A DNA stretch of 64,000 bases from Microbacterium sp. SY138. GTDB lineage: Bacteria > Actinomycetota > Actinomycetes > Actinomycetales > Microbacteriaceae. Within the stretch, counting starts at the first letter, position 1. Each line of letters begins with the position of its first letter. The translations under genes were made by a program, and so were the position numbers. Shown here piece after piece: positions 38,191 to 48,452 of the stretch. The notes below the pieces were generated by a model. That model was not told the DNA's origin. It saw nothing but the letters and a program-made list of their open reading frames with translations, and did no database searches. The stretch is from assembly GCF_039729145.1 (NCBI RefSeq), contig NZ_CP155793.1, positions 1,798,001 to 1,862,000 of the forward strand, read 5' to 3'.

Positions 38191-40149
38191 ATGCCTCCGG
38201 AGAGCCGGCGCATCGCGCGCGTGCTCCTCGATTCGCCCCTGCCGCAGCTCGATCGGCTCTTCGACTACGCGTTGCCTCCCGAGTGGGGCGAGGTGCCGCG
38301 TGGTGTTCGCGTGCAGGTCCCGCTGCGCTCCGCCGGGCGTGTGATCGACGGCTATGTCGTCGACGTCGACACCGAGGACGACGCCGACCGGGCGCTCTCG
38401 GAAGTCGAGAGCGTGGTGTCGCTGGTGCCGGTGCTTCCGGAGCGCCTGCACACGCTCGCACGCCGCGTGGCGGATCGCGCCGCGGGTTCGGCCTCCGATG
38501 TGCTTCGGCTCGTCATCCCCAAGCGCCAGGTGCGCGTCGAGAAGGCCTGGACCGCCGACACGCCGGCCGAGGCGCCGACGGCGGATGCGCTCATCGCGGC
38601 AGAAGAGACCGTCGGTCTCTACGAGGGCCTCGATGTCGTGCTCGATGCGGGTGGACGGGCGGCCGTCGAGGCGATTCCGCAACTCGTCGACGGGGTTCAG
38701 GGATGGTCCCGGTTGCTGGCGGCCTCGGCGGCGCGGATGCTCGCCGCGGGGAAGTCGTCGATCATCGTGGTCCCCGACAGCCGTGACCTCGATCGACTTC
38801 TCGCCGCGCTCGAGGTCCTCGTGCCCGTCGCAGCGATCGTGCGCCATGACTCCCGTCAGACCAACCCCGATCGCTATCGCGGCTTCCTGCGCACGCTCGA
38901 GGACGCGCCGTGCGTCGTGGTGGGAAACCGTTCGGCGGTCTACTCGCCGGTCGTCGCCGGCATGGTGGCGATCTGGGACGACGGCGATCCTCTCCTGGGG
39001 GAGCCGCTGGCCCCGTACGTCAATGCGCGTGATGCTGCGCTGCTGCGTCAGGAGCTCGAGGGATCGGCGCTGCTCTTCGCCGGGCACACCCGGACGACCG
39101 ATGTGGAACGTCTGGTCGCCCTCGGCTGGTTGCAGGACGTCAGAGCAACGCGCCGCGTGCTGCCCCGCGTCGTGCTCAGCACGCCCCAGGAGATGGAACA
39201 GCCCACCGCCCAGCGGATGCCGTCTTCCGCGTTTCTCGCCGCCCGTTCCGCCGCAGCAGAGGGACCGGTGCTCGTGCAGGTCTCGCGACCGGGTTTCTCG
39301 CCGTCGCTGGTGTGTGCGGAATGCCGGGCTCCGGCTCGATGCGCGCACTGCGGCGGTCCGCTCGGGGCGAAGCATCGCGGTGCCGTGCCGGTGTGCGCCT
39401 GGTGCGGTCGATCGGCCAGCGCATGGTCGTGCCCGACGTGCTCCTCCACCAAGCTGCGGTTGGCCTCATCCGGGAGCGAGCGCACCGCCGACGAACTGGG
39501 TCGGGCGTTCCCGGGCGTGCGTGTGATCGTCGCCGACAGTGCGCACCCGGTGGAGCGGGTTCCCTCCAAGCCCGCGCTCGTGGTGGCGACCCGTGGTGCC
39601 GAGCCGATCGCCGACGGCGGATATCGTGCCGTCGTCCTGCTCGACGGCCCACGGATGCTCCAGGCACCCGATCTGCGCGTCGCCGAGTCCTGCCTGCGCT
39701 GGTGGTCGAACGCGGCGGCCCTCGCCGCACCCGGCGCACCGATCCATCTGGTCGGAGTGAACGGCGCGGCCGCGAAGGCGCTCGCGACCTGGAATCAGGC
39801 GGGCCACGCCCGCATGGAGCTCGACAGCAGGGCACCTCTGCACATGCCGCCGACGACCCGGGTGGCCCTGGTCCAGGGGTCGGCTCCCGCGGTCTCCGGC
39901 GCTCTCGCCGCGCTGACCGAGCTCGCGCTGCCTCCCGACGCGGTGCTCGGGCCCGTCCCGGTCGAATCCGACGACGTCCCTCCACGGGTGCGGGCGCTCG
40001 TTCGGTTCGACTACGGCGCCGGAGCGCGGGTGGCGACCGCACTGCGCGCCGCGGTCGTGGCCGAAGCAGTGAGCGGGCGTCGCCGAAAGGGACGTGCGAC
40101 CAAGAGCACGCTCTCCGTCCGCCTCGATATCCTCGAACCAGAGCTCTGA
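38191..40149 (+). CDS. priA: PriA-like primosomal protein N' lacking helicase motifs
   Basis: 652-residue PriA homologue that normally reloads the replisome at collapsed forks. The N-terminal DNA-binding domain (RVLLDSPLPQLDRLFDYALP, RVQVPLRSAGRVIDGYVV) and the eight-cysteine zinc region (C375-x2-C to C414-x2-C417) are present. But the P-loop that should be GVTGSGKT is replaced (VQGWSRLLAASAARMLAAG) and the DEEH box reads IWDDGDPLLG, so ATP-driven unwinding is unlikely. Degenerate PriA of this kind is known from actinobacteria. It probably acts as a structural primosome factor. Start ATG 38191; the zone upstream belongs to metK. Confidence 0.88.
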   Translation: MPPESRRIARVLLDSPLPQLDRLFDYALPPEWGEVPRGVRVQVPLRSAGRVIDGYVVDVDTEDDADRALSEVESVVSLVPVLPERLHTLARRVADRAAGSASDVLRLVIPKRQVRVEKAWTADTPAEAPTADALIAAEETVGLYEGLDVVLDAGGRAAVEAIPQLVDGVQGWSRLLAASAARMLAAGKSSIIVVPDSRDLDRLLAALEVLVPVAAIVRHDSRQTNPDRYRGFLRTLEDAPCVVVGNRSAVYSPVVAGMVAIWDDGDPLLGEPLAPYVNARDAALLRQELEGSALLFAGHTRTTDVERLVALGWLQDVRATRRVLPRVVLSTPQEMEQPTAQRMPSSAFLAARSAAAEGPVLVQVSRPGFSPSLVCAECRAPARCAHCGGPLGAKHRGAVPVCAWCGRSASAWSCPTCSSTKLRLASSGSERTADELGRAFPGVRVIVADSAHPVERVPSKPALVVATRGAEPIADGGYRAVVLLDGPRMLQAPDLRVAESCLRWWSNAAALAAPGAPIHLVGVNGAAAKALATWNQAGHARMELDSRAPLHMPPTTRVALVQGSAPAVSGALAALTELALPPDAVLGPVPVESDDVPPRVRALVRFDYGAGARVATALRAAVVAEAVSGRRRKGRATKSTLSVRLDILEPEL

Positions 40150-40167
40150 CCCTTCCGGAGAACCTTC

Positions 40168-41088
40168 ATGCGCCTCGTCTTCGCCGGCACCCCCGCTGCG
40201 GCCGTGCCCACCCTTCGTCGCCTCGCGGTGTCCCACGACATCGCAGCGGTCGTCACCCGACCGGACGCACCTCTCGGGCGTCGTCGGGTGCTGACTCCGT
40301 CGCCCGTGGCTCAAGCGGCCGTCGAACTGGGCCTCCCCGTGATCAAGGCCGCTCGGCTCGATGACGCCGCGACCGAAGCGATCTCGGCCCTGCGGGCGGA
40401 CCTCGGTGTGATCGTGGCCTACGGCGGGCTCGTGCGCGAGCCGCTGCTCTCGGCGCCGACCGCGGGCTGGATCAACCTGCACTTCTCCGTGCTGCCCGCC
40501 TGGCGGGGCGCGGCTCCGGTGCAGCGCGCACTGATCGCCGGCGACGAGGTTCTCGGTGCCAGCGTCTTCCAGCTCGTCGCGGAGCTGGATGCCGGCGACG
40601 TCTTCGCGAGCCGCACGGTCGACCTTCCCGCGACGGCGACGGCGGGAGAGGCGCTCGAGGCGCTCGCGCTGGACGGCGCCGAACTCACGGCCGACGTGGT
40701 CTCGGGGATCGCGGACGGTACAGCGGTAGCGGTGCCTCAGCAGGGCGAGCCGACCTTCGCCGCCAAGCTGACGCTCGCCGACGGACTGCTCGACTGGAAC
40801 CAGCCGCTCGATGTCGTGTTCGCCCGGTTCCGTGGGGTGACCCCGGAACCGGGCGCGCACACCACCGTCGCCGGGCAGCCGCTGAAGGTGCTGGAAGCGG
40901 TCCCTGCGCCGGAGGCCGAAGCGCTGGCCCCAGGACGTCTTCGTGGAGCCAAGACGGCGCTCCACATCGGCACGTCCACCGGACCGCTGGCCGTCACCAG
41001 GGTTCAGCCCGCGGGCAAGGGAGCGATGAATGCCGTCGACTGGTGGCGCGGTGTGCGCGGGGTCGATGAATTGGTGGCGGGATCATGA
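40168..41088 (+). CDS. fmt: Methionyl-tRNA formyltransferase
   Basis: 306-residue enzyme formylating initiator Met-tRNA with 10-formyl-THF. Motifs: MRLVFAGTPAAAVPTLR, the catalytic Asn/His in WINLHFSVLPAWRGAAPVQRA, and the Asp in QLVAELDAGDVF. The C-terminal OB-like tRNA-binding domain is complete. A GGAGAA precedes the ATG, and the stop overlaps the rsmB ATG by four bases. Confidence 0.96.
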   Translation: MRLVFAGTPAAAVPTLRRLAVSHDIAAVVTRPDAPLGRRRVLTPSPVAQAAVELGLPVIKAARLDDAATEAISALRADLGVIVAYGGLVREPLLSAPTAGWINLHFSVLPAWRGAAPVQRALIAGDEVLGASVFQLVAELDAGDVFASRTVDLPATATAGEALEALALDGAELTADVVSGIADGTAVAVPQQGEPTFAAKLTLADGLLDWNQPLDVVFARFRGVTPEPGAHTTVAGQPLKVLEAVPAPEAEALAPGRLRGAKTALHIGTSTGPLAVTRVQPAGKGAMNAVDWWRGVRGVDELVAGS

Positions 41089-42584
41089 GCGAAGACGGAC
41101 GACCCCGGCGGCCGCAGCCGCCGAACGGACGGCCGCGTGGCGGGCGGGGAGCGACAGAGGCTCGTCGCGACGTTCAGCGTGGCCCCGTCCGTGCCGTGCA
41201 ACCCGCGCGACGGGTGGCTTACGACGTGCTGCGCGCGGTGTCCGAGACGGATGCCTATGCGAACCTCGTCCTTCCTCCGGCGATCGCCGATGCGCGGCTC
41301 TCTCCGCAGGACGCGGCCCTCGCGACCGAGCTGACCTACGGCACGCTGCGACGACTCGGCACGTATGATGCGATCATCGCCGCTGCGGCGGATCGTTCGA
41401 CCGACAGCATCGATCCGGCCGTGCTCGATGCGCTGCGCCTCGCGGTGCACCAGCTGCTCGCCACCCGCGTCGCCTCGCATGCGGCTGTCAACGAGTCGGT
41501 GAACCTCGTGGCCACAGAGTCCGGCCGCGGCGCATCGAGCTTCGCGAACGCGGTGCTCCGACGTATCACGCGCGAATCGAGCGAGGACTGGCAGGAACGC
41601 ATCGAGAGCGGGGCACGCTCCGACGACGAGCGCCTCGCTCTGCGTTCCGCACACCCGGTCTGGGTGATCCGCGCCTTGCGTCGCGCTCTGGCGGCCGAGG
41701 GGCGCGGAGAGGAACTGGACGCTCTTCTCGATGCCGACAACGCCTCGCCCGAGGTCACCCTCGTCGCCCTCCCCGGCCTGGCGGAGCCCGATGAGCCCCG
41801 ACTTCCCTACGCGCCGACCGCCTTCGCGTCTCCCGGAGGCGATCCGCGTCGGCCGGTGGAAGCCACGGGCGGTACCGTGCGCGTGCAGGACGAGGGGTCC
41901 CAGCTCGTCGCGCTCGCGCTCGCGGGCGCCGCGCCCATCAAGACGGGGGAGCGCTGGCTCGACCTGTGCGCCGGTCCCGGCGGCAAGACGGCACTCCTCG
42001 CCGCGATCGCGCGTCAGCACGAGGCGACGCTGGAGGCGAACGAGATCGTCCCGGTCCGCGCGCGACTCGTCCGCAAGGCGCTCAGGGCGGTTCCCGGTGA
42101 CGTCGTGGTGCACGAGCAGGACGGGCGCACCCTCGCCGCATCGCGGCCGGGCGAGTTCGACCGCATCCTCGTGGACGCCCCCTGCACGGGCCTCGGTGCG
42201 CTGCGCCGCCGTCCGGAAGCACGGTGGCGCAAGTCTCCGGCCGACGTCGCCGAGCTCGTTCCGCTCCAGGTGGAGCTGCTCTCCTCCGCCGTCGATGCTC
42301 TGGCCCCGGGCGGGATCGTCGCGTACGTCACGTGCTCTCCTCACCTCGCCGAGACGACGGGCGTCGTCAAGGAGGTCCTGCGCGACCGCACCGACGTCGT
42401 CGAACTCGATGCGCGCGCGGCCATCGCCGATGTCGCTCGCTCACCGATCGATCTGGCCGAGGAGGGGCGGGAGGGGTCGGGTAGCGCCCAGCTGTGGCCG
42501 CACCGACACGGGACGGACGCGATGTTCCTCGCACTCCTGCAACGCTCATCGACCGGGAACCACTCATCTGGGAAGGAAGACTAG
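41085..42584 (+). CDS. rsmB: 16S rRNA (cytosine-C5)-methyltransferase RsmB/Fmu family
   Basis: 499-residue SAM-dependent RNA methyltransferase, expected to modify C967 of 16S rRNA. After a basic Arg/Gly-rich head (residues 1-40) comes a NusB-like RNA-binding domain (about 42-190), then the catalytic domain with SAM site LDLCAGPGGKT, motif IV DAPCTG (Cys367) and motif VI YVTCSPH (Cys417), the two cysteines used by this family. It sits between fmt and rpe, the usual actinobacterial order. Confidence 0.94.
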   Translation: MSEDGRPRRPQPPNGRPRGGRGATEARRDVQRGPVRAVQPARRVAYDVLRAVSETDAYANLVLPPAIADARLSPQDAALATELTYGTLRRLGTYDAIIAAAADRSTDSIDPAVLDALRLAVHQLLATRVASHAAVNESVNLVATESGRGASSFANAVLRRITRESSEDWQERIESGARSDDERLALRSAHPVWVIRALRRALAAEGRGEELDALLDADNASPEVTLVALPGLAEPDEPRLPYAPTAFASPGGDPRRPVEATGGTVRVQDEGSQLVALALAGAAPIKTGERWLDLCAGPGGKTALLAAIARQHEATLEANEIVPVRARLVRKALRAVPGDVVVHEQDGRTLAASRPGEFDRILVDAPCTGLGALRRRPEARWRKSPADVAELVPLQVELLSSAVDALAPGGIVAYVTCSPHLAETTGVVKEVLRDRTDVVELDARAAIADVARSPIDLAEEGREGSGSAQLWPHRHGTDAMFLALLQRSSTGNHSSGKED

Positions 42585-42588
42585 GACC

Positions 42589-43269
42589 GTGGAACTGCCC
42601 CGCGCCCCGCGCATCAACCCGAGTATCCTCGCTGCCGATTTCGTGAACATGCAGGCGGACCTCGCCCGGATCGCGACAGCCGACTTCGCGCACGTGGATG
42701 TCATGGACAACCACTTCGTCCCCAACCTGACGTTCGGCCCGCAGATGGTGGAACGCATCCAGGCGACCAGTCCGATTCCGCTCGACGTGCATCTGATGAT
42801 CACCGACCCGGAGCGCTGGGCTCCCGGATACGCCGAGATCGGCGCGGCGAGCGTGACCTTCCATCTCGAAGCGTCGAGCGATCCCGTGGCCCTCGCACGC
42901 CGGTTGCGTGACATCGGCTCGCGGGCGGGGGTCGCGGTCAAGCCGGCGACTCCCGTGGAATCGCTGTACGACGTGCTCGACGAGTTCGATCAGATCCTCG
43001 TGATGACGGTCGAGCCCGGCTTCGGGGGACAGGGCTTCATGCCCGAGACGATGCCGAAGCTCCGTGCCCTCGCAGACGAGGCGCGTCGGCGAGGATCCCG
43101 CGTCTGGCTCCAGGTCGACGGCGGTATCTCCGACCGCACGATCGAGATCGCCGCCGATGCGGGCGCCGACACGTTCGTCGCGGGCTCGGCCGTATACGGC
43201 GCCGATGACATCGAGGCGGCCGTCACCCGGCTGAGAGACCTCGCCAGAGCCGCTAGCCTGGAACCGTGA
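42589..43269 (+). CDS. rpe: Ribulose-phosphate 3-epimerase
   Basis: 226-residue TIM-barrel enzyme interconverting ribulose 5-phosphate and xylulose 5-phosphate. Conserved stretches: [34 protein letters not shown] (metal ligands), [27 protein letters not shown] and [12 protein letters not shown] 42589 is four bases after the rsmB stop and has GGAAGGA upstream. The gene's last bases hold the -10 box for hisE. Confidence 0.96.
   Translation: MELPRAPRINPSILAADFVNMQADLARIATADFAHVDVMDNHFVPNLTFGPQMVERIQATSPIPLDVHLMITDPERWAPGYAEIGAASVTFHLEASSDPVALARRLRDIGSRAGVAVKPATPVESLYDVLDEFDQILVMTVEPGFGGQGFMPETMPKLRALADEARRRGSRVWLQVDGGISDRTIEIAADAGADTFVAGSAVYGADDIEAAVTRLRDLARAASLEP
43254..43259 (+). promoter_or_regulatory. 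-10 box for leaderless hisE transcript
   Basis: TAGCCT inside the rpe 3' end, then six bases, then the hisE GTG at 43266. Places the start of transcription at the start codon. Confidence 0.5.
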
Positions 43270-43529
43270 AGACTTTCGACGAGCTGTTCGCCGAGCTCAG
43301 CGTCAAGGCCGAGACCCGTCCTGAGGGATCGGGGACGGTCGCCGAACTCGACGGCGGCGTGCACACGATCGGCAAGAAGATCGTGGAAGAGGCCGCCGAG
43401 GTGTGGATGGCGTCGGAGTACGAGTCCGACGAAGCCGCCGCCGAGGAGATCTCCCAGCTGCTGTACCACGTCCAGGTGATGATGCTCGCGAAGGGCCTCA
43501 GCCTGCAGGACGTCTACCGACATCTGTGA
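43266..43529 (+). CDS. hisE: Phosphoribosyl-ATP pyrophosphatase
   Basis: 87-residue all-helical MazG-fold hydrolase, the second histidine step. [21 protein letters not shown] and the metal site [32 protein letters not shown] (first part shown by positions 38-50) are family features. GTG start overlaps the rpe stop by four bases, yet a leaderless promoter suggests independent expression of the his genes. Confidence 0.95.
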   Translation: MKTFDELFAELSVKAETRPEGSGTVAELDGGVHTIGKKIVEEAAEVWMASEYESDEAAAEEISQLLYHVQVMMLAKGLSLQDVYRHL

Positions 43530-43567
43530 TGCGCTCCGTTCCGATCTCCTCGAACTGAAAGCCATCC

Positions 43568-44410
43568 ATGCTGCGCATCGCTGTTCCCAACAAGGGCTCG
43601 CTCTCCGAGACCGCCGCCGACATGCTCGCCGAGGCGGGCTACGCCGGTCGCCGCGACCCCAAGACCCTGCACGTCATCGACGCCGAGAACGACGTCGAGT
43701 TCTTCTTCCTCCGCCCCAAGGACATCGCCACCTATGTCGGCTCCGGCGCGATCGATGTCGGCATCACCGGACGTGATCTGCTGCTCGACGCCCGCATGCC
43801 GGGTGCGCGGGAGATCGAGGCGCTCGGTTTCGCCGGCTCGACGTTCCGCTTCGCCGCTCCGACCGGACGCTACACCGACGTGAGCGAGCTCGACGGTCTG
43901 CGCATCGCCACCTCGTATCCCGGCCTGGTGGACGCCTTCCTCGACGAACGCGACATCGCCGTCGATCTGGTGCCGCTCGACGGAGCCGTGGAGTCCGCGG
44001 TCCGCCTCGGCGTCGCCGACGCGGTCGCCGATGTCGTCGAGACCGGGACGACCCTGCGCCAGGCCGGGCTCGAGGTCTTCGGTCCGGTCATCCTGGAATC
44101 CGAGGCGGTACTCATCGCGGGACCGGTGGATGCCGAGGGCGCGGACACGCTTCTTCGTCGCCTCCGCGGCGTGATGGTCGCACGTCGCTTCGTGATGATC
44201 GACTACGACCTGCCGGTCGCCCTCCTCGATGACGCCGTGAAGATCGCCGGCGGCGTCGAATCGCCGACCGTCTCTCCGCTGCGCGACCCCGAGTGGGTGG
44301 CGGTGCGGGTCATGGTGGCGCGCTCCCGCGTGAACCCCGTGATGGATGCGCTGTACGCGCTGGGTGCGCGGGCCATCCTGGTCACCGCGATCCACAACGC
44401 GAGACTCTGA
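43568..44410 (+). CDS. hisG: ATP phosphoribosyltransferase (long form)
   Basis: 280-residue first enzyme of histidine synthesis. It is the long, self-regulated HisG_L form: catalytic periplasmic-binding-like domains ([49 protein letters not shown]) plus a C-terminal ACT-like domain of about 75 residues that in this family binds histidine for feedback inhibition. No hisZ is needed. ATG 43568 has only a weak GAAAG upstream. The stop overlaps the hisF ATG (TGATG). Confidence 0.96.
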   Translation: MLRIAVPNKGSLSETAADMLAEAGYAGRRDPKTLHVIDAENDVEFFFLRPKDIATYVGSGAIDVGITGRDLLLDARMPGAREIEALGFAGSTFRFAAPTGRYTDVSELDGLRIATSYPGLVDAFLDERDIAVDLVPLDGAVESAVRLGVADAVADVVETGTTLRQAGLEVFGPVILESEAVLIAGPVDAEGADTLLRRLRGVMVARRFVMIDYDLPVALLDDAVKIAGGVESPTVSPLRDPEWVAVRVMVARSRVNPVMDALYALGARAILVTAIHNARL

Positions 44411-45171
44411 TGACGCTCGCCAGTCGGGTGATCCCGTGCCTCGACGTGGCCGATGGCCGCGTCGTCAAGGGAGTCAACTTCGAGAACCTGCGCGACATGG
44501 GCGACCCGGTCGAGCTCGCCCGGCATTACGCCGCCCAGGGCGCGGACGAAATCACTTTCCTCGACGTCACCGCCACGGTCGACGCCCGTGCGACGACCTA
44601 CGATGTCGTGCAGCGCACCGCCGAGCAGGTGTTCGTCCCGCTGACCGTGGGCGGGGGCGTGCGCAGCGTCGACGATGTCGCACGTCTCCTCGCGGTGGGT
44701 GCGGACAAGGTGGGGGTCAACTCCGCTGCGATCGCGCGCCCTGAGCTCATCGGCGAGATCGCCGACCGGTTCGGTGCACAGGTGCTCGTGCTGTCGCTGG
44801 ACGTTAAGCGTGCTCCGACAACGCGCTCGGGCTTCGTCGTGACGACACACGGCGGTCGGACCCAGACCACCCTCGATGCGCTCGACTGGGCACGGGAGGC
44901 TGCGGAACGCGGCGCGGGTGAGCTGCTGGTGAACTCGATCGACGCCGACGGCACGCGTGACGGCTTCGATCTGGAGCTCGTCCGATTGATGCGCGAAGCA
45001 GCCTCCGTGCCGGTCATCGCTTCGGGCGGTGCGGGGCGGGCTTCCGACTTCGCTCCCGCGATCAAAGCGGGCGCGGATGCCGTCCTGGCGGCGAGCGTGT
45101 TCCACACCGGCGCGCTCACGGTCGGAGATGTCAAGGACGCGCTTCGCGCGGAAGGAGTGCTCGTACGATGA
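44410..45171 (+). CDS. hisF: Imidazole glycerol phosphate synthase subunit HisF
   Basis: 253-residue TIM-barrel cyclase half of IGP synthase. [41 protein letters not shown] and [20 protein letters not shown] are signatures; the catalytic Asp residues in CLDV and IDADG are present. Its glutaminase partner hisH and hisA are not in this window. It overlaps hisG by one base and hisI by four. Confidence 0.96.
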   Translation: MTLASRVIPCLDVADGRVVKGVNFENLRDMGDPVELARHYAAQGADEITFLDVTATVDARATTYDVVQRTAEQVFVPLTVGGGVRSVDDVARLLAVGADKVGVNSAAIARPELIGEIADRFGAQVLVLSLDVKRAPTTRSGFVVTTHGGRTQTTLDALDWAREAAERGAGELLVNSIDADGTRDGFDLELVRLMREAASVPVIASGGAGRASDFAPAIKAGADAVLAASVFHTGALTVGDVKDALRAEGVLVR

Positions 45172-45548
45172 GCGATGCAGACGGGCAGGCGGCTTCGGTG
45201 GAGGAGCGCATGGCACAGGTCGTCTTCAACGCCGACGGCCTGGCCCCCGTGATCGTGCAGCAATGGGACACCCGCGAGGTGCTCATGATGGCTTGGGTCG
45301 ATGCGGAGGCGCTTCGACGCACCCTGACATCCGGACGGGCGACGTACTGGTCGCGTTCCCGCCAGGAGTACTGGCGCAAGGGGGACACGTCAGGGAACAT
45401 CCAGGTCGTGCACGAGGCGCGTCTGGACTGCGACGGGGACGCGATCCTTCTCCTCGTCGCGCAGACCGGACCGGCCTGTCACACCGGCACACGCACGTGC
45501 TTCGACACGAACGATCTCGAGGCGATCGTCGGGACGGATCAGTCGTGA
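45168..45548 (+). CDS. hisI: Phosphoribosyl-AMP cyclohydrolase
   Basis: 126-residue third enzyme of histidine synthesis, single-domain form without HisE. Motifs: [47 protein letters not shown] (metal-binding) and [12 protein letters not shown] with the zinc cysteines. The stop overlaps the next gene's GTG by four bases, so the usual trpE is not between them. Confidence 0.96.
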   Translation: MSDADGQAASVEERMAQVVFNADGLAPVIVQQWDTREVLMMAWVDAEALRRTLTSGRATYWSRSRQEYWRKGDTSGNIQVVHEARLDCDGDAILLLVAQTGPACHTGTRTCFDTNDLEAIVGTDQS

Positions 45549-46132
45549 GCTTCGCGCAGCGCGGTCGCGCCCTCTCCGTCTCCGGATTCCTTCTCGCCGG
45601 TGCGATCGGCATCATCTCGTCGACCCAGACCTGGCTGACGGTCGAGCGCGCGGATGCGGGCGAGGCGATCCTGGTACCCGGTGCCTCCGCCATGGTGCTG
45701 CTCGCTCCGCTCAGTCTCGCGGTTCTGGCCCTCGGCGCGGCGCTGTCGATCTCCGGCAAGGTCGTGCGCCTGATCTTCGGTGTCCTCGCGGCGGCGACGG
45801 CGCTGTTCCTCGGCTGGTCGACTCTCCAGCTGCTGATCGCCGAACCCTTCGACGCGGTCGCGGCGACGGTGACCGAGGTCACCGGTCTCGCCGGGGGACT
45901 CGCCGTCCACGAGGTCGTGGCGAGCATCGTGCCGTCCGCCTGGCCGTACATCGCCCTCGTGGGCTGGGCGATCCTGCTCGTCGCGTCCCTGGTCGTCCTG
46001 ATCACGTGGCGGGGATGGAAGGCTGGAGGACGGCGCTACCGGACCGAACACGTCGAGGTCGCGCATGACGGTCCCGTCGACGCCGTGGATTCCTGGGACG
46101 AGCTGTCCCGGGGCACCGATCCGACGCGCTGA
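45545..46132 (+). CDS. Trp-operon-associated membrane protein
   Basis: 195-residue membrane protein of the family found next to trp genes in actinobacteria (equivalent in place to Rv1610 of M. tuberculosis). Four hydrophobic helices are visible at about residues 10-28, 48-68, 72-92 and 130-155, with a polar C-terminal tail. Function is unknown; a role in tryptophan metabolism is inferred only from conserved position. The GTG start overlaps hisI by four bases. Confidence 0.82.
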   Translation: MSFAQRGRALSVSGFLLAGAIGIISSTQTWLTVERADAGEAILVPGASAMVLLAPLSLAVLALGAALSISGKVVRLIFGVLAAATALFLGWSTLQLLIAEPFDAVAATVTEVTGLAGGLAVHEVVASIVPSAWPYIALVGWAILLVASLVVLITWRGWKAGGRRYRTEHVEVAHDGPVDAVDSWDELSRGTDPTR

Positions 46133-46138
46133 CCCCGA

Positions 46139-46144
46139 TAGACT
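46139..46144 (+). promoter_or_regulatory. Possible -10 box before the small membrane protein/trpC genes
   Basis: TAGACT in the 48-base gap before the ATG at 46181, which also has a clear GGAGGAG ribosome-binding site. It could drive an independent trpCBA transcript. Confidence 0.45.
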
Positions 46145-46180
46145 GATTCCGAACCGCACGTCGTCCCCCCGGAGGAGAAC

Positions 46181-46411
46181 ATGACCAACCCGATCGCCGA
46201 CCCCGGCCACGGACACTCGCCTGCCGCCTGGACCGCCGTCGTGATCATGCTGGTCGGCGTCGCCGCCGGCACCGTCGCCTTCTGCTTCGAGCAGCCCGCC
46301 CTCGTCGTGGCCTCGGTCGCGCTCATCCCGATCGGTGCGATCGTCGGCTGGGCGCTCGCGAAGGCCGGTTACGGCGTGAAGGGTCCGAAGTACGCTCCGA
46401 AGGCGCACTAA
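46181..46411 (+). CDS. Small two-helix membrane protein (DUF6704-like)
   Basis: 76-residue protein with two membrane helices (about residues 15-34 and 38-58), a His-containing N-terminus (ADPGHGHSPAAW) and a conserved-looking end (KAGYGVKGPKYAPKAH). Short proteins of this type regularly sit between the Trp-associated membrane protein and trpC in actinobacteria. Function unknown. GGAGGAG precedes the ATG; the stop overlaps the trpC ATG (TAATG). Confidence 0.75.
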   Translation: MTNPIADPGHGHSPAAWTAVVIMLVGVAAGTVAFCFEQPALVVASVALIPIGAIVGWALAKAGYGVKGPKYAPKAH

Positions 46412-47184
46412 TGGTGCTCGCCGACCTGACGGCCGGCGCTGTCGCAGACGCTGAGCGTCGCTCCCTGTCGCGCCCGCTGGCCACTGTCGAGCGAGACGCT
46501 CTCGCACGCCCCGCGGCCAAGGACGCCCTGTCGTTCCTCGCACCGTCGGATCGGGTGAAGATCATCGCGGAGGTCAAACGCGCGAGCCCCTCGCGAGGAG
46601 CTCTCGCCGACATCCCCGATCCCGCGCTGCAGGCTTCCCTGTACGAGGCGGGCGGCGCCTCCGCGATCAGCGTCCTCACGGAGGAGCGTCGTTTCGGCGG
46701 AAGCCTCGCCGACCTCGAGGCCGTCACGGCCCGGGTGTCGCTGCCGGTGCTGCGCAAGGACTTCATCGCCACCCGCTACCAGGTGCTCGAAGCCCGTGCG
46801 GCGGGTGCCGACCTCGTTCTGCTGATCGTCGCGGGCCTCGAGCCCGCGGTGCTCCGTGATCTCTTCGGCTTCATCGGCGAGCTGGGCATGACCCCTCTCG
46901 TGGAGACGCATTCCGCGGATGAGCTCGAGGCCGCGATCGATCTCGGCGCGCCGCTGATCGGCGTGAACGCGCGAGACCTCAAGACCCTCGAACTCGACCG
47001 CGACCTCTTCGGGCGCCTGGTCGATCGAATCCCCGACACGGCGGTGAAGATCGCGGAGTCCGCGGTGCTGACGCCCGCCGATGTCGTGCACTACCGCTCC
47101 GCCGGCGCCGATGTCGTCTTGATCGGCGAGGCGCTCGTGACCGGCGACCCGGTCGCCACCCTCAAGAGTTTCCTGGAGGCATGA
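46411..47184 (+). CDS. trpC: Indole-3-glycerol phosphate synthase
   Basis: 257-residue TIM-barrel enzyme in tryptophan synthesis. Catalytic and binding motifs: [61 protein letters not shown] and [12 protein letters not shown]. It is the monofunctional form (not fused to trpF). ATG 46411 overlaps the previous stop; its own stop lies over the trpB start. Confidence 0.96.
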   Translation: MVLADLTAGAVADAERRSLSRPLATVERDALARPAAKDALSFLAPSDRVKIIAEVKRASPSRGALADIPDPALQASLYEAGGASAISVLTEERRFGGSLADLEAVTARVSLPVLRKDFIATRYQVLEARAAGADLVLLIVAGLEPAVLRDLFGFIGELGMTPLVETHSADELEAAIDLGAPLIGVNARDLKTLELDRDLFGRLVDRIPDTAVKIAESAVLTPADVVHYRSAGADVVLIGEALVTGDPVATLKSFLEA

Positions 47185-48452
47185 TGAGCCTGCGCGACCA
47201 GCACGGCCCGTTCTTCGGCGAGTTCGGCGGGCGCTACATGCCTGAGTCGCTCATCGCCGCGATCGATGAGCTGACGGTGGCCTATGAGGCGGCGATCGTC
47301 GATCCGGAGTTCCGAGCCGAGCTCGCGCACCTGCTCAGCTCGTACGCCGGCCGCCCTTCCGCCATCACCGAGGTACCGCGGTTCGCCGAGCACGCCGGGG
47401 GTGCGCGCATCTTCCTCAAGCGCGAAGACCTCAACCACACCGGCTCGCACAAGATCAACAACGTGCTCGGTCAGGCGCTGCTGACCAAGCGTCTGGGCAA
47501 GACCCGCGTGATCGCCGAGACCGGTGCCGGTCAGCACGGCGTCGCGACGGCGACCGCAGCGGCGCTGTTCGGTCTGGAGTGCACCATCTACATGGGCGAG
47601 GTCGATACCGAGCGTCAGGCGCTCAACGTCGCCCGCATGCGCCTTCTGGGCGCGGAGGTCGTTCCGGTCACCTCGGGTTCGCGAACGCTCAAGGACGCGA
47701 TCAACGACGCCTACCGCGACTGGGTGGCGTCGGTCGAGACCACCAACTACATCTTCGGTACCGCGGCGGGACCGCACCCGTTCCCCGTGATGGTCCGTGA
47801 TTTCCAGAAGATCATCGGCGAAGAGGCGCGTGCCCAGCTGCTCGACGAGGTCGGTCGTCTGCCGGACGCCGTCATGGCGTGCGTCGGCGGCGGATCCAAC
47901 GCGATCGGCATGTTCGACGCGTTCCTCGATGACGAGGGCGTCAAGCTCTACGGCGTCGAGGCGGCGGGCGACGGCGTCGACACCGAGAAGCACGCGGCGT
48001 CGATCGAGCGGGGCCGCCCCGGTGTGCTGCACGGTGCGAAGACCTACGTCCTCCAGGACGCCGACGGTCAGACCGTCGAGTCGCACTCGATCTCCGCCGG
48101 ACTCGACTACCCGGGCGTCGGTCCGGAGCACTCGTGGCTCGCCGACATCGGTCGTGCCGAGTACATCCCGGCCACCGACGACGAGGCGATGCAGGCGCTG
48201 CGTCTGCTCAGCCGGACAGAGGGGATCATCCCCGCCATCGAGTCGGCGCACGCTCTCGCCGGTGCCCTGCGCATCGGCCGCGAGCTCGGCCCCGACGGAC
48301 TGATCGCCGTGTGTCTGTCCGGCCGCGGCGACAAGGACATGGACACCGCGGCGCGCTACTTCCAGCTTTACGACGAGGCCGCTCTGGCCCACGATGTCGC
48401 CGCGGAGAGCGAAGAGGAAGAACTGGCCGCGAAGGGGGAGCCGCAGCTATGA
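47181..48452 (+). CDS. trpB: Tryptophan synthase beta chain
   Basis: 423-residue PLP enzyme condensing indole with serine. The PLP Lys is in HKINNVLGQ (Lys91 counting from 47181); [32 protein letters not shown] (phosphate loop) and [19 protein letters not shown] [16 protein letters not shown] follow. Two adjacent ATGs (47181, 47184) are possible starts. Overlaps trpC and trpA by four bases. Confidence 0.97.
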   Translation: MMSLRDQHGPFFGEFGGRYMPESLIAAIDELTVAYEAAIVDPEFRAELAHLLSSYAGRPSAITEVPRFAEHAGGARIFLKREDLNHTGSHKINNVLGQALLTKRLGKTRVIAETGAGQHGVATATAAALFGLECTIYMGEVDTERQALNVARMRLLGAEVVPVTSGSRTLKDAINDAYRDWVASVETTNYIFGTAAGPHPFPVMVRDFQKIIGEEARAQLLDEVGRLPDAVMACVGGGSNAIGMFDAFLDDEGVKLYGVEAAGDGVDTEKHAASIERGRPGVLHGAKTYVLQDADGQTVESHSISAGLDYPGVGPEHSWLADIGRAEYIPATDDEAMQALRLLSRTEGIIPAIESAHALAGALRIGRELGPDGLIAVCLSGRGDKDMDTAARYFQLYDEAALAHDVAAESEEEELAAKGEPQL

